Below are positions 1 to 8,695 of a stretch of DNA of 64,000 nucleotides, piece after piece. The DNA comes from Planctomycetaceae bacterium (lineage in GTDB: Bacteria; Planctomycetota; Phycisphaerae; Sedimentisphaerales; Anaerohalosphaeraceae), in the NCBI GenBank assembly GCA_021372945.1, contig JAJFTK010000114.1, forward strand, positions 1-64,000, read 5' to 3'. How positions within the stretch are numbered: the stretch's first letter is position 1; the number at the start of each line of letters is the position of its first letter. Both the position numbers and the translations under genes were made by a program. A model generated the notes under the pieces. That model was not told the origin of the DNA and ran no database searches. It worked only from the letters and a program-made list of their open reading frames with translations.

Positions 1-141
1 TTACATGAAAATAACGCCTCAAGACCCAATACATTCACAGCTCAAGCACCTCTATAAGTTTGATTCGCCTAAATCAATAGCTTATAAGGACTTGAGCTAT
101 ATTTTGCAAACCCCTACATCATCATAGTCTGCGGAGTACCC
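1..141. other. AT-rich flank at a gene-disrupting junction
   Basis: This stretch is clearly more AT-rich than everything that follows. It begins where the homology of the adjacent minus-strand glycosidase gene stops, near base 142. No complete coding sequence is visible in it. It could be the end of an inserted element, the edge of a deletion, or an assembly join. No terminal inverted repeat or target duplication can be tested, because the other side lies outside the window. Confidence 0.35.
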
Positions 142-975
142 AAAATCCAGCGGCGTGCCCGTCTTGCCCGTGACGGCGTTGGTGCCTTCATGGCAGTGCT
201 TGAGGAAGGCCTGGAGAAAATCGCCCGCGCGCTTACTTGAAGGGCCGGTGGAGTGCGGGCCGCCAATGCGGGCGGCGGGCAGTGCGCGTTTGACGGCATC
301 GGCGGTGTAGTCGTAAAGCTTGAAGTACTCCTCAGGTGTGCCCTGCCAATAGCCGGTATCGGGTTCGTTCCAGAGTTCCCAGTACCAGCTTGCGACTTCA
401 TCGGCGCCATATCTGTCAACCGAGTGGCGGACCCACCGATAAACCAACTCGGCCCATTTATTGTAGTCCCGGGGAGGATAGGCCCAGCCGGTAAAAATCT
501 CGCCATAGGGCAGGCCCGGACGCCAGTTGTGCTGATAGGGCTGCGGCTTGGTTGAGAGGGCCTCGGGCATGAAACCGATCTCGACAAGGGGTTTCATATT
601 GCGCTGCGTCCATGTATCGACGATCTTGTCAATGATGGTCCAGTCGTAGATCGGATTGCCGTTAGCGTCTTCGGTGTAGACGTTGCTGGAGCCCCATTTG
701 AGGGCGGGCGTGCCGTCGCCTGTGCAGAGGAGATTGTGGACGCGCATGTGGACGGGGACAGGGCTTAGCGCCGCAAGTTCGGAGAGGAGTTTTCGGCCAT
801 CTTTCATGTAGGTGTAGTTGGGTTCATCGTGACCGAACCACGCCCACATGGGGACCATGGAGCCGATCGGTTTTGAGGCATCGACGCGAATGGCGGTCGG
901 TTTTGCATCATCAGGCTGAGCAAAGGCTGGACAGATTATCCATGAGCACGCAAAAAGCAGCAAAAGGACTCGCAT
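97..975 (-). CDS. GH39-like glycoside hydrolase, C-terminally truncated
   Basis: This is a secreted glycosidase related to GH39 beta-xylosidases. A start at 975 is preferred because GGAGG lies just upstream and the reading begins with a signal peptide, MRVLLLLFACSWIICPAFA. The GH39 acid/base signature is visible as ELWNEPD in the middle of the protein. The product is only 292 residues, whereas GH39 enzymes usually have about 500. After TPLDF, where the family continues with the second half of the TIM barrel, the frame runs 14 unrelated residues (GYSADYDDVGVCKI) into a stop. The nucleophile-bearing half is therefore missing and the product is probably inactive. It is best read as a gene broken by insertion, deletion or misassembly close to the window edge. 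Confidence 0.75.
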   Translation of the reverse strand: MRVLLLLFACSWIICPAFAQPDDAKPTAIRVDASKPIGSMVPMWAWFGHDEPNYTYMKDGRKLLSELAALSPVPVHMRVHNLLCTGDGTPALKWGSSNVYTEDANGNPIYDWTIIDKIVDTWTQRNMKPLVEIGFMPEALSTKPQPYQHNWRPGLPYGEIFTGWAYPPRDYNKWAELVYRWVRHSVDRYGADEVASWYWELWNEPDTGYWQGTPEEYFKLYDYTADAVKRALPAARIGGPHSTGPSSKRAGDFLQAFLKHCHEGTNAVTGKTGTPLDFGYSADYDDVGVCKI

Positions 976-1157
976 ACGACCTCCATCATTAGGGGCATTT
1001 GGAATACAGAACGCTGGCAATCATACTTAAATTTCAGCATTTGGCAAGTTTTATGCATTGCGACGGCGAGAAAGCATTTGAAAAGAAGGTTGCAGGCTGG
1101 GGTGATTTACAGTATCCTTCTGCAATTGTTTATTGAATGCAAGGGGTTACGCGTATA

Positions 1158-1235
1158 TCCCCCTCCCCGCTTCGGGGTACTCCCCCTTGGCAGGGGGAGA
1201 TTTTTAGTTGTGAGTCGTGAGTACTGAGTCGTAAG
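1158..1235. repeat. Intergenic hairpin cluster before ahcY
   Basis: Two short hairpins lie side by side here: CCCCG/CGGGG around a 3-base loop (about 1165-1177) and TCCCCCT/AGGGGGA around TGGC (1181-1198). They are followed by a low-complexity run of GAGT/GAGTCGTGAGT-like words (1207-1235). The second hairpin shares its CCCCCT..AGGGGG core with the large hairpin at 50075-50114, so both look like members of a dispersed intergenic family. No T-tract follows in either direction, so a simple terminator is not supported. Confidence 0.5.
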
Positions 1236-1249
1236 TTGAAAGGCAAGAC

Positions 1250-2698
1250 ATGAAGAAAGCTGTAAAGAAGAATACAACGATAAAGAAATTTGACGCCAGG
1301 CTGGCGTATAAGGTGGCGGACCTGTCGCAGGCGGAATTCGGGCGCAAGGAGATGCAGCTTGCGGAGAAGGAGATGCCGGGGCTGATGTCGATACGGGCCA
1401 AGTACGGCAAGAAGAAGCCGCTTAAGGGTCTGAAGGTGACCGGGTCGCTGCACATGACGATCCAGACGGCGATGCTGATCGAGACGTTGGAGACGCTGGG
1501 GGCGGACGTGCGCTGGGCATCGTGCAATATCTTTTCGACGCAGGACCACGCCGCCGCGGCGATCGCCAAGGGCGGGCGGACAGCGGTGTTTGCGTGGAAA
1601 GGCGAGAGCCTGGAGGATTATTGGTGGTGCACGGAGCAGGCGCTGACGTGGCCGGACGGGTCCGGGCCGGACCTGGTGGTCGATGACGGCGGCGACGCGA
1701 CGCTGATGATCATCCAGGGCATGCGGGTGGAGAAGGATCCTTCGCTATTGGATAAGAAATATGACAATAAAGAATTTCAGATCATCATGGATCGGCTCAA
1801 GCTTTCATACGCGAAGAACAAGACGCGATGGACGAAGGTCGCCGCGAAGCTCAAGGGCGTCAGCGAAGAAACAACCACGGGCGTACACCGGCTGTATCAG
1901 CTTCAGCAGGCGGGCGAGCTGCCGTTTGCGGCGATCAACGTGAACGATTCGGTCACCAAGTCCAAGTTCGATAACCTGTATGGCTGCCGGGAGTCGCTGG
2001 CCGACGGCATCAAGCGGGCGACGGATGTGATGGTCGCGGGCAAAGTGGTTGTGGTCGCCGGGTATGGCGACGTCGGCAAGGGATGCGCCCATTCGATGCG
2101 CTGCCTGGGGGCGCGTGTGATCATCACGGAGATTGACCCCATCTGCGCACTGCAGGCGATGATGGAGGGTTACCCAGTGTTAACAATGGACGAGGCGGCC
2201 AAGCTCGGCGATATCTTCGTGACGTGCACGGGCTGCTGCGAGGTCATTACGGGCAAGCACCTGGAGCAGATGAAGGATGAGACAATCGTCTGCAACATCG
2301 GCCACTTCGACAGTGAGATCGACATGCATTACCTGGAGACGACCAAGGGCTGCAAGCGCGACAACATCAAGCCGCAGGTGGATAAGTGGACACTACTGAG
2401 CGGACGGAGCATCCTGGTCCTGGCCGAGGGCCGGCTGGTGAACCTTGGCTGCGCGACGGGACATCCGAGCTTTGTGATGAGCAACAGTTTTACCAACCAG
2501 TGCCTTGCGCAGATGATGCTGGCCAGTCAAAGCCTGGAGGCGGGCGTTTATACGCTGCCCAAGAAGCTGGATGAAGAGGTGGCGCGGCTGCACGTGGAGG
2601 CCCTGGGCGGCAAGATCACCAAGCTGACGGAAAAACAAGCGGCGTACCTTGGACTTGCGAAGCAGGGACCGTTTAAGCCGGAACATTACCGGTACTAA
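1250..2698 (+). CDS. ahcY: Adenosylhomocysteinase
   Basis: This cytoplasmic enzyme hydrolyses S-adenosylhomocysteine to adenosine and homocysteine, recycling the by-product of SAM-dependent methylation. It has 482 residues, normal for the longer bacterial form. Visible marks are [16 protein letters not shown] near residue 91 (substrate pocket), the NAD-binding GYGDVGKG around residue 270, and the conserved C-terminal ending KPEHYRY. An alternating lysine-rich N-terminus precedes the conserved domain. The start follows AAAGGCAAGAC. The gene stands alone between an intergenic hairpin cluster and a convergent minus-strand gene whose stop lies 17 bases away. No SAH riboswitch could be recognised upstream. 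Confidence 0.97.
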   Translation: MKKAVKKNTTIKKFDARLAYKVADLSQAEFGRKEMQLAEKEMPGLMSIRAKYGKKKPLKGLKVTGSLHMTIQTAMLIETLETLGADVRWASCNIFSTQDHAAAAIAKGGRTAVFAWKGESLEDYWWCTEQALTWPDGSGPDLVVDDGGDATLMIIQGMRVEKDPSLLDKKYDNKEFQIIMDRLKLSYAKNKTRWTKVAAKLKGVSEETTTGVHRLYQLQQAGELPFAAINVNDSVTKSKFDNLYGCRESLADGIKRATDVMVAGKVVVVAGYGDVGKGCAHSMRCLGARVIITEIDPICALQAMMEGYPVLTMDEAAKLGDIFVTCTGCCEVITGKHLEQMKDETIVCNIGHFDSEIDMHYLETTKGCKRDNIKPQVDKWTLLSGRSILVLAEGRLVNLGCATGHPSFVMSNSFTNQCLAQMMLASQSLEAGVYTLPKKLDEEVARLHVEALGGKITKLTEKQAAYLGLAKQGPFKPEHYRY

Positions 2699-2715
2699 AT
2701 AAACCGCGATTAGAA

Positions 2716-4995
2716 TCACACGATTTCGATCTCGGCCAGGAGCGGGCGGTGGTCTGAGGCCAGTCGGGCCAGGTAACTGTCACAGACCTCGATGCGGATG
2801 ATCCGGCAGCCCGGACCAATGAAGATATGGTCCAGACGCATGAGGGGATATCTGCCAAACCATGTGCCGCGATGACGGACGCGGGGGATAGAGTCACGAA
2901 AACTATTCAAGCGGGCTTGCAGAAGCTCGATCACGCGCGAGCCGGGTAAGGCGTTAAAAGCACCGCAAAGAATGATGGGAGGTTTACAGTCGGGGTGGGA
3001 CAGCCAGTCCGGGCCGAGCAGTTCTTCGGCATGCATGATGCGTTCCTGCCTGAGCAGACCGAGATGGGTATTGATGACCTGGATGAGGCGGCCGTTCAAT
3101 TCGGCCTGCACCCAAATCGCGCCGCGCGGCTCGAGAAAGGACAGCATGGGATGACGCATCAGGGGTCCGGTTTTATAGAGGGCAAGCGGCACAGCGCTGA
3201 GGACGGCATTTCCAAAGGGTTCTTCCTGTACCTGCAGGCCGGGATGAAAATGGTGGCTCATGTTGAGGTACCTGGCAATGAGGCTCGCCTGCTCCTGACC
3301 GCCGGAAGGCTTGCTGCCGACATCGAGTTCCTGAAGCGCGACGATGTGCGGTTTGTATTGGGAGATGACACGGGCAATGCGGCCGGGGGAAAGACAGCCA
3401 TCCATGCCCAGGCAGCCATGTACGTTATACGTCATAACGCGGAGCACATTGGATGGTGAGGCCGCAGCGGCCGACCGATCGACGGGACAACTTTCCTGTT
3501 TGAGCAGGCATAAGGCGTGGTTATGCAGATCGAGGGGCCTAAGATAACCTTTTTCCAGGCTGCAGGGCCAAATCTCCGCCGGCAGAAGCGCAAATCCTTC
3601 GGCTTCCTCAGAAGTGATGCCGCCGTGAGCGCCATTTTCGAGAGCAAAGCTGAAATATTCTTTTTGTCCCCGGTAACCGCCAAGAATCACGATATCGCCG
3701 CAATCCGGGTGATTGAAGAGAGCCATAAAGTCATCGAGCATTTCCTGGTAGAACGGAACACTGCTATCCAACAGACGAGGCGCCTCTTCCGGCAGAGTGA
3801 ATGCACCTTCGCGCGTCCAGACTAAGACGTGATCCTCGGACTGCCTGATACAAACCGCGGGAATTCCGGCGCGCAGCAATTGGCCGGCAATCGCGCCATG
3901 CTGATCCGGCGGCAGAGACGAGCCGATATAGATATGTCCCATTGGGCCCAGCGCCTCGGTTACGGGCTTGATGTCGGCGAGGGGCGCGGCCAGCACGGAC
4001 TTGAGGGCTTCGGCAACGGCGTGCTGGATCGTGTTTGCGGACTGGCGCGCGTAGGGCACCGTATCGACCTGGCCGTGATCGGAATAGAGCCAGACGGAGT
4101 AATCGCGGGCCGTTGAACGCTGGGCAGCGTTCAACACGCGGCGGACGGCGTCATCAATACCCCGAAGCGTCCAGTGGGCAAACAGCGAAGCAGCGCCGCG
4201 CCGATGCGACTGTTCGTGGTAGCCCATGAAATTCATGTGAATGACCGGCAGGCCGCGCGCGACATCAATGCCGGCGCCGATAACAATCAATTCGCGAAGC
4301 AGCGTGCACATGACGACGCGCGAAGGCACGAATTTAAGTTCTTTCCAGAGATCCTGGCCCTGAATGAGGCCGACAAAGAAATCGTAAACGGCCAAACCGG
4401 TTTCAACGACCATCAAGAGAGCGGTTCGAAGGAGGCTGTAGGCATGAAGGAGGATCAGGACGAGGGGATAGCGATTTTTGAAGAAGCCGGCGGCGCCGAG
4501 AGTGGCGATGCAGAAATGGGTTTCATCGGCGCCCCCGGTGAAGATGTCGGAGTAGGCGCTGCCGCCGGAAAGAAGCGGGCGTCCCTGTAGCGAGAGGCGA
4601 TCTTCCATTTCGGCAGCGTGTTGGGGGTTGTACATCACGAACGCGCGGCCCAAGACATGGTCGCGGAAACTGAAGGAGACCATGCTTTGCTTGATGCCAT
4701 AGAGCAATTCGGCCTGGACCACGGGGGTGCTTGGAGGGATGCCGCTGTACCACGAATGCAAATGATATTCCTCTTTTTGGATGAGGCTCTTAAGAAAAGG
4801 CATTCGGCCGGCGGCCAACGCGGCGTTGAGCTGTTTTTTGGAAAGCGCATCGATCTGGATCAGCACCAGGCCGGCCGATTGCGGATCGCCCGGCGATCTG
4901 GACAGCCCCAGGATACGGACGAGCAGCCTTGCCCGGCTGTAGGTGTTTCGAAGATGCAGAAAGAATGTTTCAATTCGTGCAGGCATGCTCCACAC
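2716..4995 (-). CDS. Alkaline phosphatase-superfamily / EEP nuclease-fold fusion protein
   Basis: The 759-residue protein joins two metal-dependent phosphoesterase folds. Residues about 40-495 resemble the type I phosphodiesterase/alkaline-phosphatase superfamily: an opening LVLIQIDA with the metal-binding Asp, STPVVQAELLYG at the nucleophile position, YSDHGQ as a metal-binding DH pair, and HGGITSEEA late in the domain. Residues about 515-759 are an endonuclease/exonuclease/phosphatase domain: MTYNVHGC, LQELD with the metal-binding Glu, a GAFNALPGS segment, and SDHRPL with the catalytic His near the C-terminus. No convincing signal peptide is seen. It is followed on the same strand by GT4 and six-hairpin glycosidase genes, which suggests a role in phospholipid or glycan phosphodiester turnover; this is inference. 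The substrate is unknown. Confidence 0.8.
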   Translation of the reverse strand: MWSMPARIETFFLHLRNTYSRARLLVRILGLSRSPGDPQSAGLVLIQIDALSKKQLNAALAAGRMPFLKSLIQKEEYHLHSWYSGIPPSTPVVQAELLYGIKQSMVSFSFRDHVLGRAFVMYNPQHAAEMEDRLSLQGRPLLSGGSAYSDIFTGGADETHFCIATLGAAGFFKNRYPLVLILLHAYSLLRTALLMVVETGLAVYDFFVGLIQGQDLWKELKFVPSRVVMCTLLRELIVIGAGIDVARGLPVIHMNFMGYHEQSHRRGAASLFAHWTLRGIDDAVRRVLNAAQRSTARDYSVWLYSDHGQVDTVPYARQSANTIQHAVAEALKSVLAAPLADIKPVTEALGPMGHIYIGSSLPPDQHGAIAGQLLRAGIPAVCIRQSEDHVLVWTREGAFTLPEEAPRLLDSSVPFYQEMLDDFMALFNHPDCGDIVILGGYRGQKEYFSFALENGAHGGITSEEAEGFALLPAEIWPCSLEKGYLRPLDLHNHALCLLKQESCPVDRSAAAASPSNVLRVMTYNVHGCLGMDGCLSPGRIARVISQYKPHIVALQELDVGSKPSGGQEQASLIARYLNMSHHFHPGLQVQEEPFGNAVLSAVPLALYKTGPLMRHPMLSFLEPRGAIWVQAELNGRLIQVINTHLGLLRQERIMHAEELLGPDWLSHPDCKPPIILCGAFNALPGSRVIELLQARLNSFRDSIPRVRHRGTWFGRYPLMRLDHIFIGPGCRIIRIEVCDSYLARLASDHRPLLAEIEIV

Positions 4996-5075
4996 TTTGA
5001 CCGCAGATTTCGCGGATTTACACGGACTCTTTGAGGGCTCATCATCCGCTGCAATCAGCGCCTCCGTGGTTTAAC

Positions 5076-6344
5076 TTAATCTGGTCCATTACTTTGGATG
5101 GCACTGCTGACGGCATTGCTGAAGTTGGAAAAAACATCCCATTCAGCCTTAATCTGCTCTAAAGACGTATGCCAGAGCGACTCATCCCGGGCCGCGGCGG
5201 ATGCCCGTGTCCGCGTTTTTTCATAGAGCGCAAGGGCCTTGTCGGCCGACCTGGACATCGAGAAAGCGGCCGCCGTTTGCCGTGCATTTTGAACCACATG
5301 GTCCCGTCTGTCCGCGGGCAATTGGAATATCCAATGCAGTCCGGCGGCAAAAGCTTCGGCGGTTTGCTCCGTTACCAGAAAGCCGTTCTGCCGATGGCTG
5401 AGGACATCGCGAACGCCCCAGCCGTCGATGGCGACCACGGGTAAGCCGGCGGCCATTGCTTCGGCAAGCACAAGTCCCTGTGTCTCGCTCGTGGACGAGA
5501 AGGCGAAAACGTCCATGCTGTGATAGGCGTCCACGAGGGATCGGCCCTCGCGTTTGCCCAGCAGATGGAGCCTGTCGTCCAGACGGTTTTCCTGGAATAT
5601 ATGTTGGATCATTTCGTGCATGGGCCCATCGCCGGCAATCATAAAATGGCCTCGTTCCTGCGATCGCAGGAACGAGGCGACCGCTTCGGCAAGAAAGATC
5701 AGGTTCTTCTCCGGCGCCAGCCTTCCGACGTGCCCGACCACGAAGGCGTCATCCGGGATCGCGCAGGCACGTCGAAGTTTGCGGCTTCCACGGCGAAAAG
5801 CGGCGACATCGATGCCGGTCGGAATGATCGTCATGGGTGTTTTCACTCCCTGCTGAGTCAAAAAATCCGCCACGCTTTGACTTGGGGCGATGACCTGGTC
5901 GGCCATTTTGGCGTACCCGGCGGCCAGGTTAATCACGAAGGTCTTCATGCGCGGCAAATCCAGCGGCACGTAATGCAGGTATTGTTCATATCGCGTGTGA
6001 TGCGTGTAGATCAGCGGGGCCTGGAATTTGGAAGCGATCCGAACGGCGGTGCTGCCAATCAAAAAAGGATGGTTGGAATGGACGACATCGGGCTTGAAAT
6101 GTTTCAGGCGTGTTTGAAGAAAGCCGGGCATGGGCAGGACAACCGAGAAGTCGCTTCCATTGAAATTCTGAATGGCGGGGATCCGTATGGTATCCTGATC
6201 ATCCTGCGAAAGTTCCTTGTACTCGGGCGCTACGACGACGACCCGATGGCCCCGGCGGCGATACTCGTTTGTAAAGGCGCTGACCGAGTGAGCCACGCCG
6301 CCGACATGCGGCAGGTACGTATTGGTCATCATCAGTATATTCAT
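5076..6344 (-). CDS. GT4 family glycosyltransferase
   Basis: This is a cytoplasmic or membrane-associated GT-B fold transferase of 422 residues. The N-terminal acceptor domain opens with MNILMMTNTYLPHVGGVAHSV, the usual glycine-rich start of GT4 enzymes that act on lipid or sugar acceptors. The nucleotide-sugar domain shows GHVGRLAPEKNL around residue 207 and the E-x7-E-type motif SETQGLVLAEAMAAGLP around residue 287. The order resembles alpha-mannosyl or glucosyl transferases of the MgtA/PimB type, but donor and acceptor cannot be named from sequence. It ends about 80 bases before the downstream phosphatase fusion and starts 5 bases after the preceding glycosidase gene, so the three genes are likely cotranscribed. 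Confidence 0.9.
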   Translation of the reverse strand: MNILMMTNTYLPHVGGVAHSVSAFTNEYRRRGHRVVVVAPEYKELSQDDQDTIRIPAIQNFNGSDFSVVLPMPGFLQTRLKHFKPDVVHSNHPFLIGSTAVRIASKFQAPLIYTHHTRYEQYLHYVPLDLPRMKTFVINLAAGYAKMADQVIAPSQSVADFLTQQGVKTPMTIIPTGIDVAAFRRGSRKLRRACAIPDDAFVVGHVGRLAPEKNLIFLAEAVASFLRSQERGHFMIAGDGPMHEMIQHIFQENRLDDRLHLLGKREGRSLVDAYHSMDVFAFSSTSETQGLVLAEAMAAGLPVVAIDGWGVRDVLSHRQNGFLVTEQTAEAFAAGLHWIFQLPADRRDHVVQNARQTAAAFSMSRSADKALALYEKTRTRASAAARDESLWHTSLEQIKAEWDVFSNFSNAVSSAIQSNGPD

Positions 6345-6349
6345 ATCGT

Positions 6350-8605
6350 TTAAACGTTTATTTCCACGCTGTTGCGCGAAGGTTCAACGCCAATTGCGGC
6401 AAACCCTGGGATCCGGACCGATATTGGAGGCGGCTGGGCATGCCATTGGGCCTTCCATTGCACACGTACGGTTTTGCCTGACGGGACCACTTCGACAAAA
6501 ATCGAGCCAAAAGAAGTCATGACCGGCCCGATGCAGATCGGACGGCTGCGGGCAAGCCATTCGGGGAAGATGCCGGCCGCCAGGATGAGTCTGTCGCCCT
6601 GCTCGATCACGAACAGACGAATCATCATCATGAGCCATTCGGCGGCGCTCCAGATATGCTGGCCGTCCCCCATGCAGCCGGCGGCAGTTCGGGGATTGAT
6701 GGCCTCCGGCCATTGGCCCGTCGGCGAAGCCAATCGCGCCACCTGCCGGACCGAATCGATAAAGCGGGGGTCGCCGGCGCGCATGAGCACCTGCGCCAGA
6801 TGCAGGGTCAGGTACGGGTTGATGCCGGAATGAATGATGTCATGGAAGAAGCCGCCGTCGATCACGCTTTTGTGCAGCAGGTAATAGGTCAGATCCGACA
6901 GGCGCGGGTCGTCCGGTTCAAAGAGATCCAGCGGGTAGCCGGCGACCAGGGAGCCAATCGCGCCGGAATCGAGCCTGCGATATGGCGAGGCGGGCATCGC
7001 CGCCCTTTTGAGGCGGTCCCTGCAGGTGAGCAGGCTGGATTCAATGGAGGCCAGCAGGTCGTCGGCCTGGGCGGCAAATTCGGCGGCGTGGGACTGGCGC
7101 GCGGTACCGCCCAGCATTTCGCCAGCCGCTCGCAGGCCTGCCACGGACCAGAAGTCGTCCCAGTAGTAAAAGTCATTGGGGCCCAGGTGTTCGGCGCTGA
7201 AACCGGCCGGCAGAAGTCCATCATGCGCGGTCCCCTGTTTCTTCATTCGTTTGTGAATGATCCAGGCGGCTCCCTTCAAGATGGGCTCAAGCCAGGCATC
7301 CCTGGGCCTTACATTGGCGGCCTTGCAGAAGACGTTCATAATCCAGAGGACCTGGCCGTTGCTGTCCCATTCGCCCGCTTGGGAATGGAAGTAGCCGAAT
7401 GTGGTCTGGCGGCGAAGAAACGCATCGATCACCTCTTGGGCCAGCCGGAGTTTGCCGATGGCAATGAGGGCCTGGAGGATGAACGCAGCATCCCTGAACC
7501 AGAACCGTTTGTAGGTAAAGGGACCGGGATATATCTCCAGCGGGGAGTGCAGAATAGAGGCTCTGACCGCGGCGTCGTAAAGGAAAACAAACTGTTCATC
7601 CGGCAGTTGAAGGCGGCATACATTTTGCAGTGTCTGATCCCACAGACGAGTGGCATCGCCGGGGCGAAACGAGCGGCTGACATGCTGCGCCTGTTCATCC
7701 GCAAGCGGAATCGACAGGCGCACCGTTTGCTTGACATCGGGCTGGAGTTTATACATGGCGGCGGCGGTGACCATTCCGACATCACATGCCATTTTATATT
7801 CGGCCGGAAACGGTTTATCCATCAGCAGCGCCACATCGCCCTGCAGGTAGGCCGAGAGTTTATGGGAATCGGGCGGGGTCTCCAAAAAGGCTCGCTGCTT
7901 GTCATTGATGAGCCAGCATTTGTTCGAATCGGTCAATTCGATGGAATGGATAAAACTGACGCCTTCGGGGTTATAGGGGCGCAGTGATAAGATCAGCCAG
8001 CCGGGCTGGCGGCTCTGCCCTGAAACATCCAGACGACAGACAAACTCACCATCCACCACATCGGCCCATACGCTGCTCTGCAGAGCCATATCTTCCCATT
8101 GGCAAGACGTTTCGACGGCAATGCCCCGCTCAAACGAAAACTGCTGACGGACCTGGGTCAGGCGCGAAGGCGCCAGCAATTTGCCATTGGCATAGATCCA
8201 TGCATCGATGGACCAACCGTTCCACCACGGGGTCAATAAGCCGCACGGATCGACAATGGGAAATTGCGAGCTGCCGGGCAGGCCGACGGCGGTCCAATTC
8301 CTGCCGGAAAGATTGACGTGAGTCAGGGAAAAAGCACGCGGGATAAAGGTATCCCTGGAGGGGCTGAATTGCCGCACGACCCAGCACGGCCATACCCAAT
8401 CGAGATTATGCTGGATAATACGGCTGTTCATGAACCCGCGGGCGTGAAAGACGGCGCCGGCGCGCATCAATTCTATCGGCTCGTGCACTTCGGAAGGCTG
8501 GGCAAAGCGGCGCAGGTGCGAAAGTACGGCCAGCGGATCAATGAAGCCATGCGACTGGGCGGTTTGACGAACGATCATTTTCCAGGGAAGCCATTTAAGC
8601 CACAT
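6350..8605 (-). CDS. Six-hairpin (alpha/alpha)6-barrel glycosidase-like protein
   Basis: This is a large protein of 751 residues if it starts at 8605, where GAGG lies upstream and the sequence opens MWLKWLPWKM. An upstream in-frame start near 8641 would add 12 residues. The middle and C-terminal parts resemble GH15/GH63/debranching-type six-hairpin glycosidases. Examples are FWFRDAAFILQALIAIG, an aromatic-rich WDSNGQVLWIMNVF, and DFYYWDDFWSVAGLRAAG, which carries acidic residues of the type used as acid/base. No signal peptide is apparent. It lies upstream of the GT4 gene with a 5-base gap and is probably cotranscribed with it. The substrate is unknown; an alpha-glucan or trehalose-like glycan would fit the fold. 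Confidence 0.7.
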   Translation of the reverse strand: MWLKWLPWKMIVRQTAQSHGFIDPLAVLSHLRRFAQPSEVHEPIELMRAGAVFHARGFMNSRIIQHNLDWVWPCWVVRQFSPSRDTFIPRAFSLTHVNLSGRNWTAVGLPGSSQFPIVDPCGLLTPWWNGWSIDAWIYANGKLLAPSRLTQVRQQFSFERGIAVETSCQWEDMALQSSVWADVVDGEFVCRLDVSGQSRQPGWLILSLRPYNPEGVSFIHSIELTDSNKCWLINDKQRAFLETPPDSHKLSAYLQGDVALLMDKPFPAEYKMACDVGMVTAAAMYKLQPDVKQTVRLSIPLADEQAQHVSRSFRPGDATRLWDQTLQNVCRLQLPDEQFVFLYDAAVRASILHSPLEIYPGPFTYKRFWFRDAAFILQALIAIGKLRLAQEVIDAFLRRQTTFGYFHSQAGEWDSNGQVLWIMNVFCKAANVRPRDAWLEPILKGAAWIIHKRMKKQGTAHDGLLPAGFSAEHLGPNDFYYWDDFWSVAGLRAAGEMLGGTARQSHAAEFAAQADDLLASIESSLLTCRDRLKRAAMPASPYRRLDSGAIGSLVAGYPLDLFEPDDPRLSDLTYYLLHKSVIDGGFFHDIIHSGINPYLTLHLAQVLMRAGDPRFIDSVRQVARLASPTGQWPEAINPRTAAGCMGDGQHIWSAAEWLMMMIRLFVIEQGDRLILAAGIFPEWLARSRPICIGPVMTSFGSIFVEVVPSGKTVRVQWKAQWHAQPPPISVRIPGFAAIGVEPSRNSVEINV

Positions 8606-8695
8606 AGACCCGATCCTCGATGCCCGACCAGGCGCATGCACAATCTTTTGCCGGCGAGCCGCCGGTGCCGCGACAGCATCGCCGCTGATCCGTCC

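Noticed and set aside
1..96. Partial transposase or integrase gene
   Set aside because: The stretch is AT-rich but all frames carry several stops, and no transposase motif is visible; only a junction is supported.
253..555. Plus-strand frame opposite the GH39 gene
   Set aside because: It lies wholly within a minus-strand gene with a clear WNEPD motif and signal peptide, and has no ribosome-binding site.
1021..1249. SAH riboswitch upstream of ahcY
   Set aside because: The region is made of C-rich hairpins and simple GAGT-type repeats. The conserved core of the SAH riboswitch could not be found.
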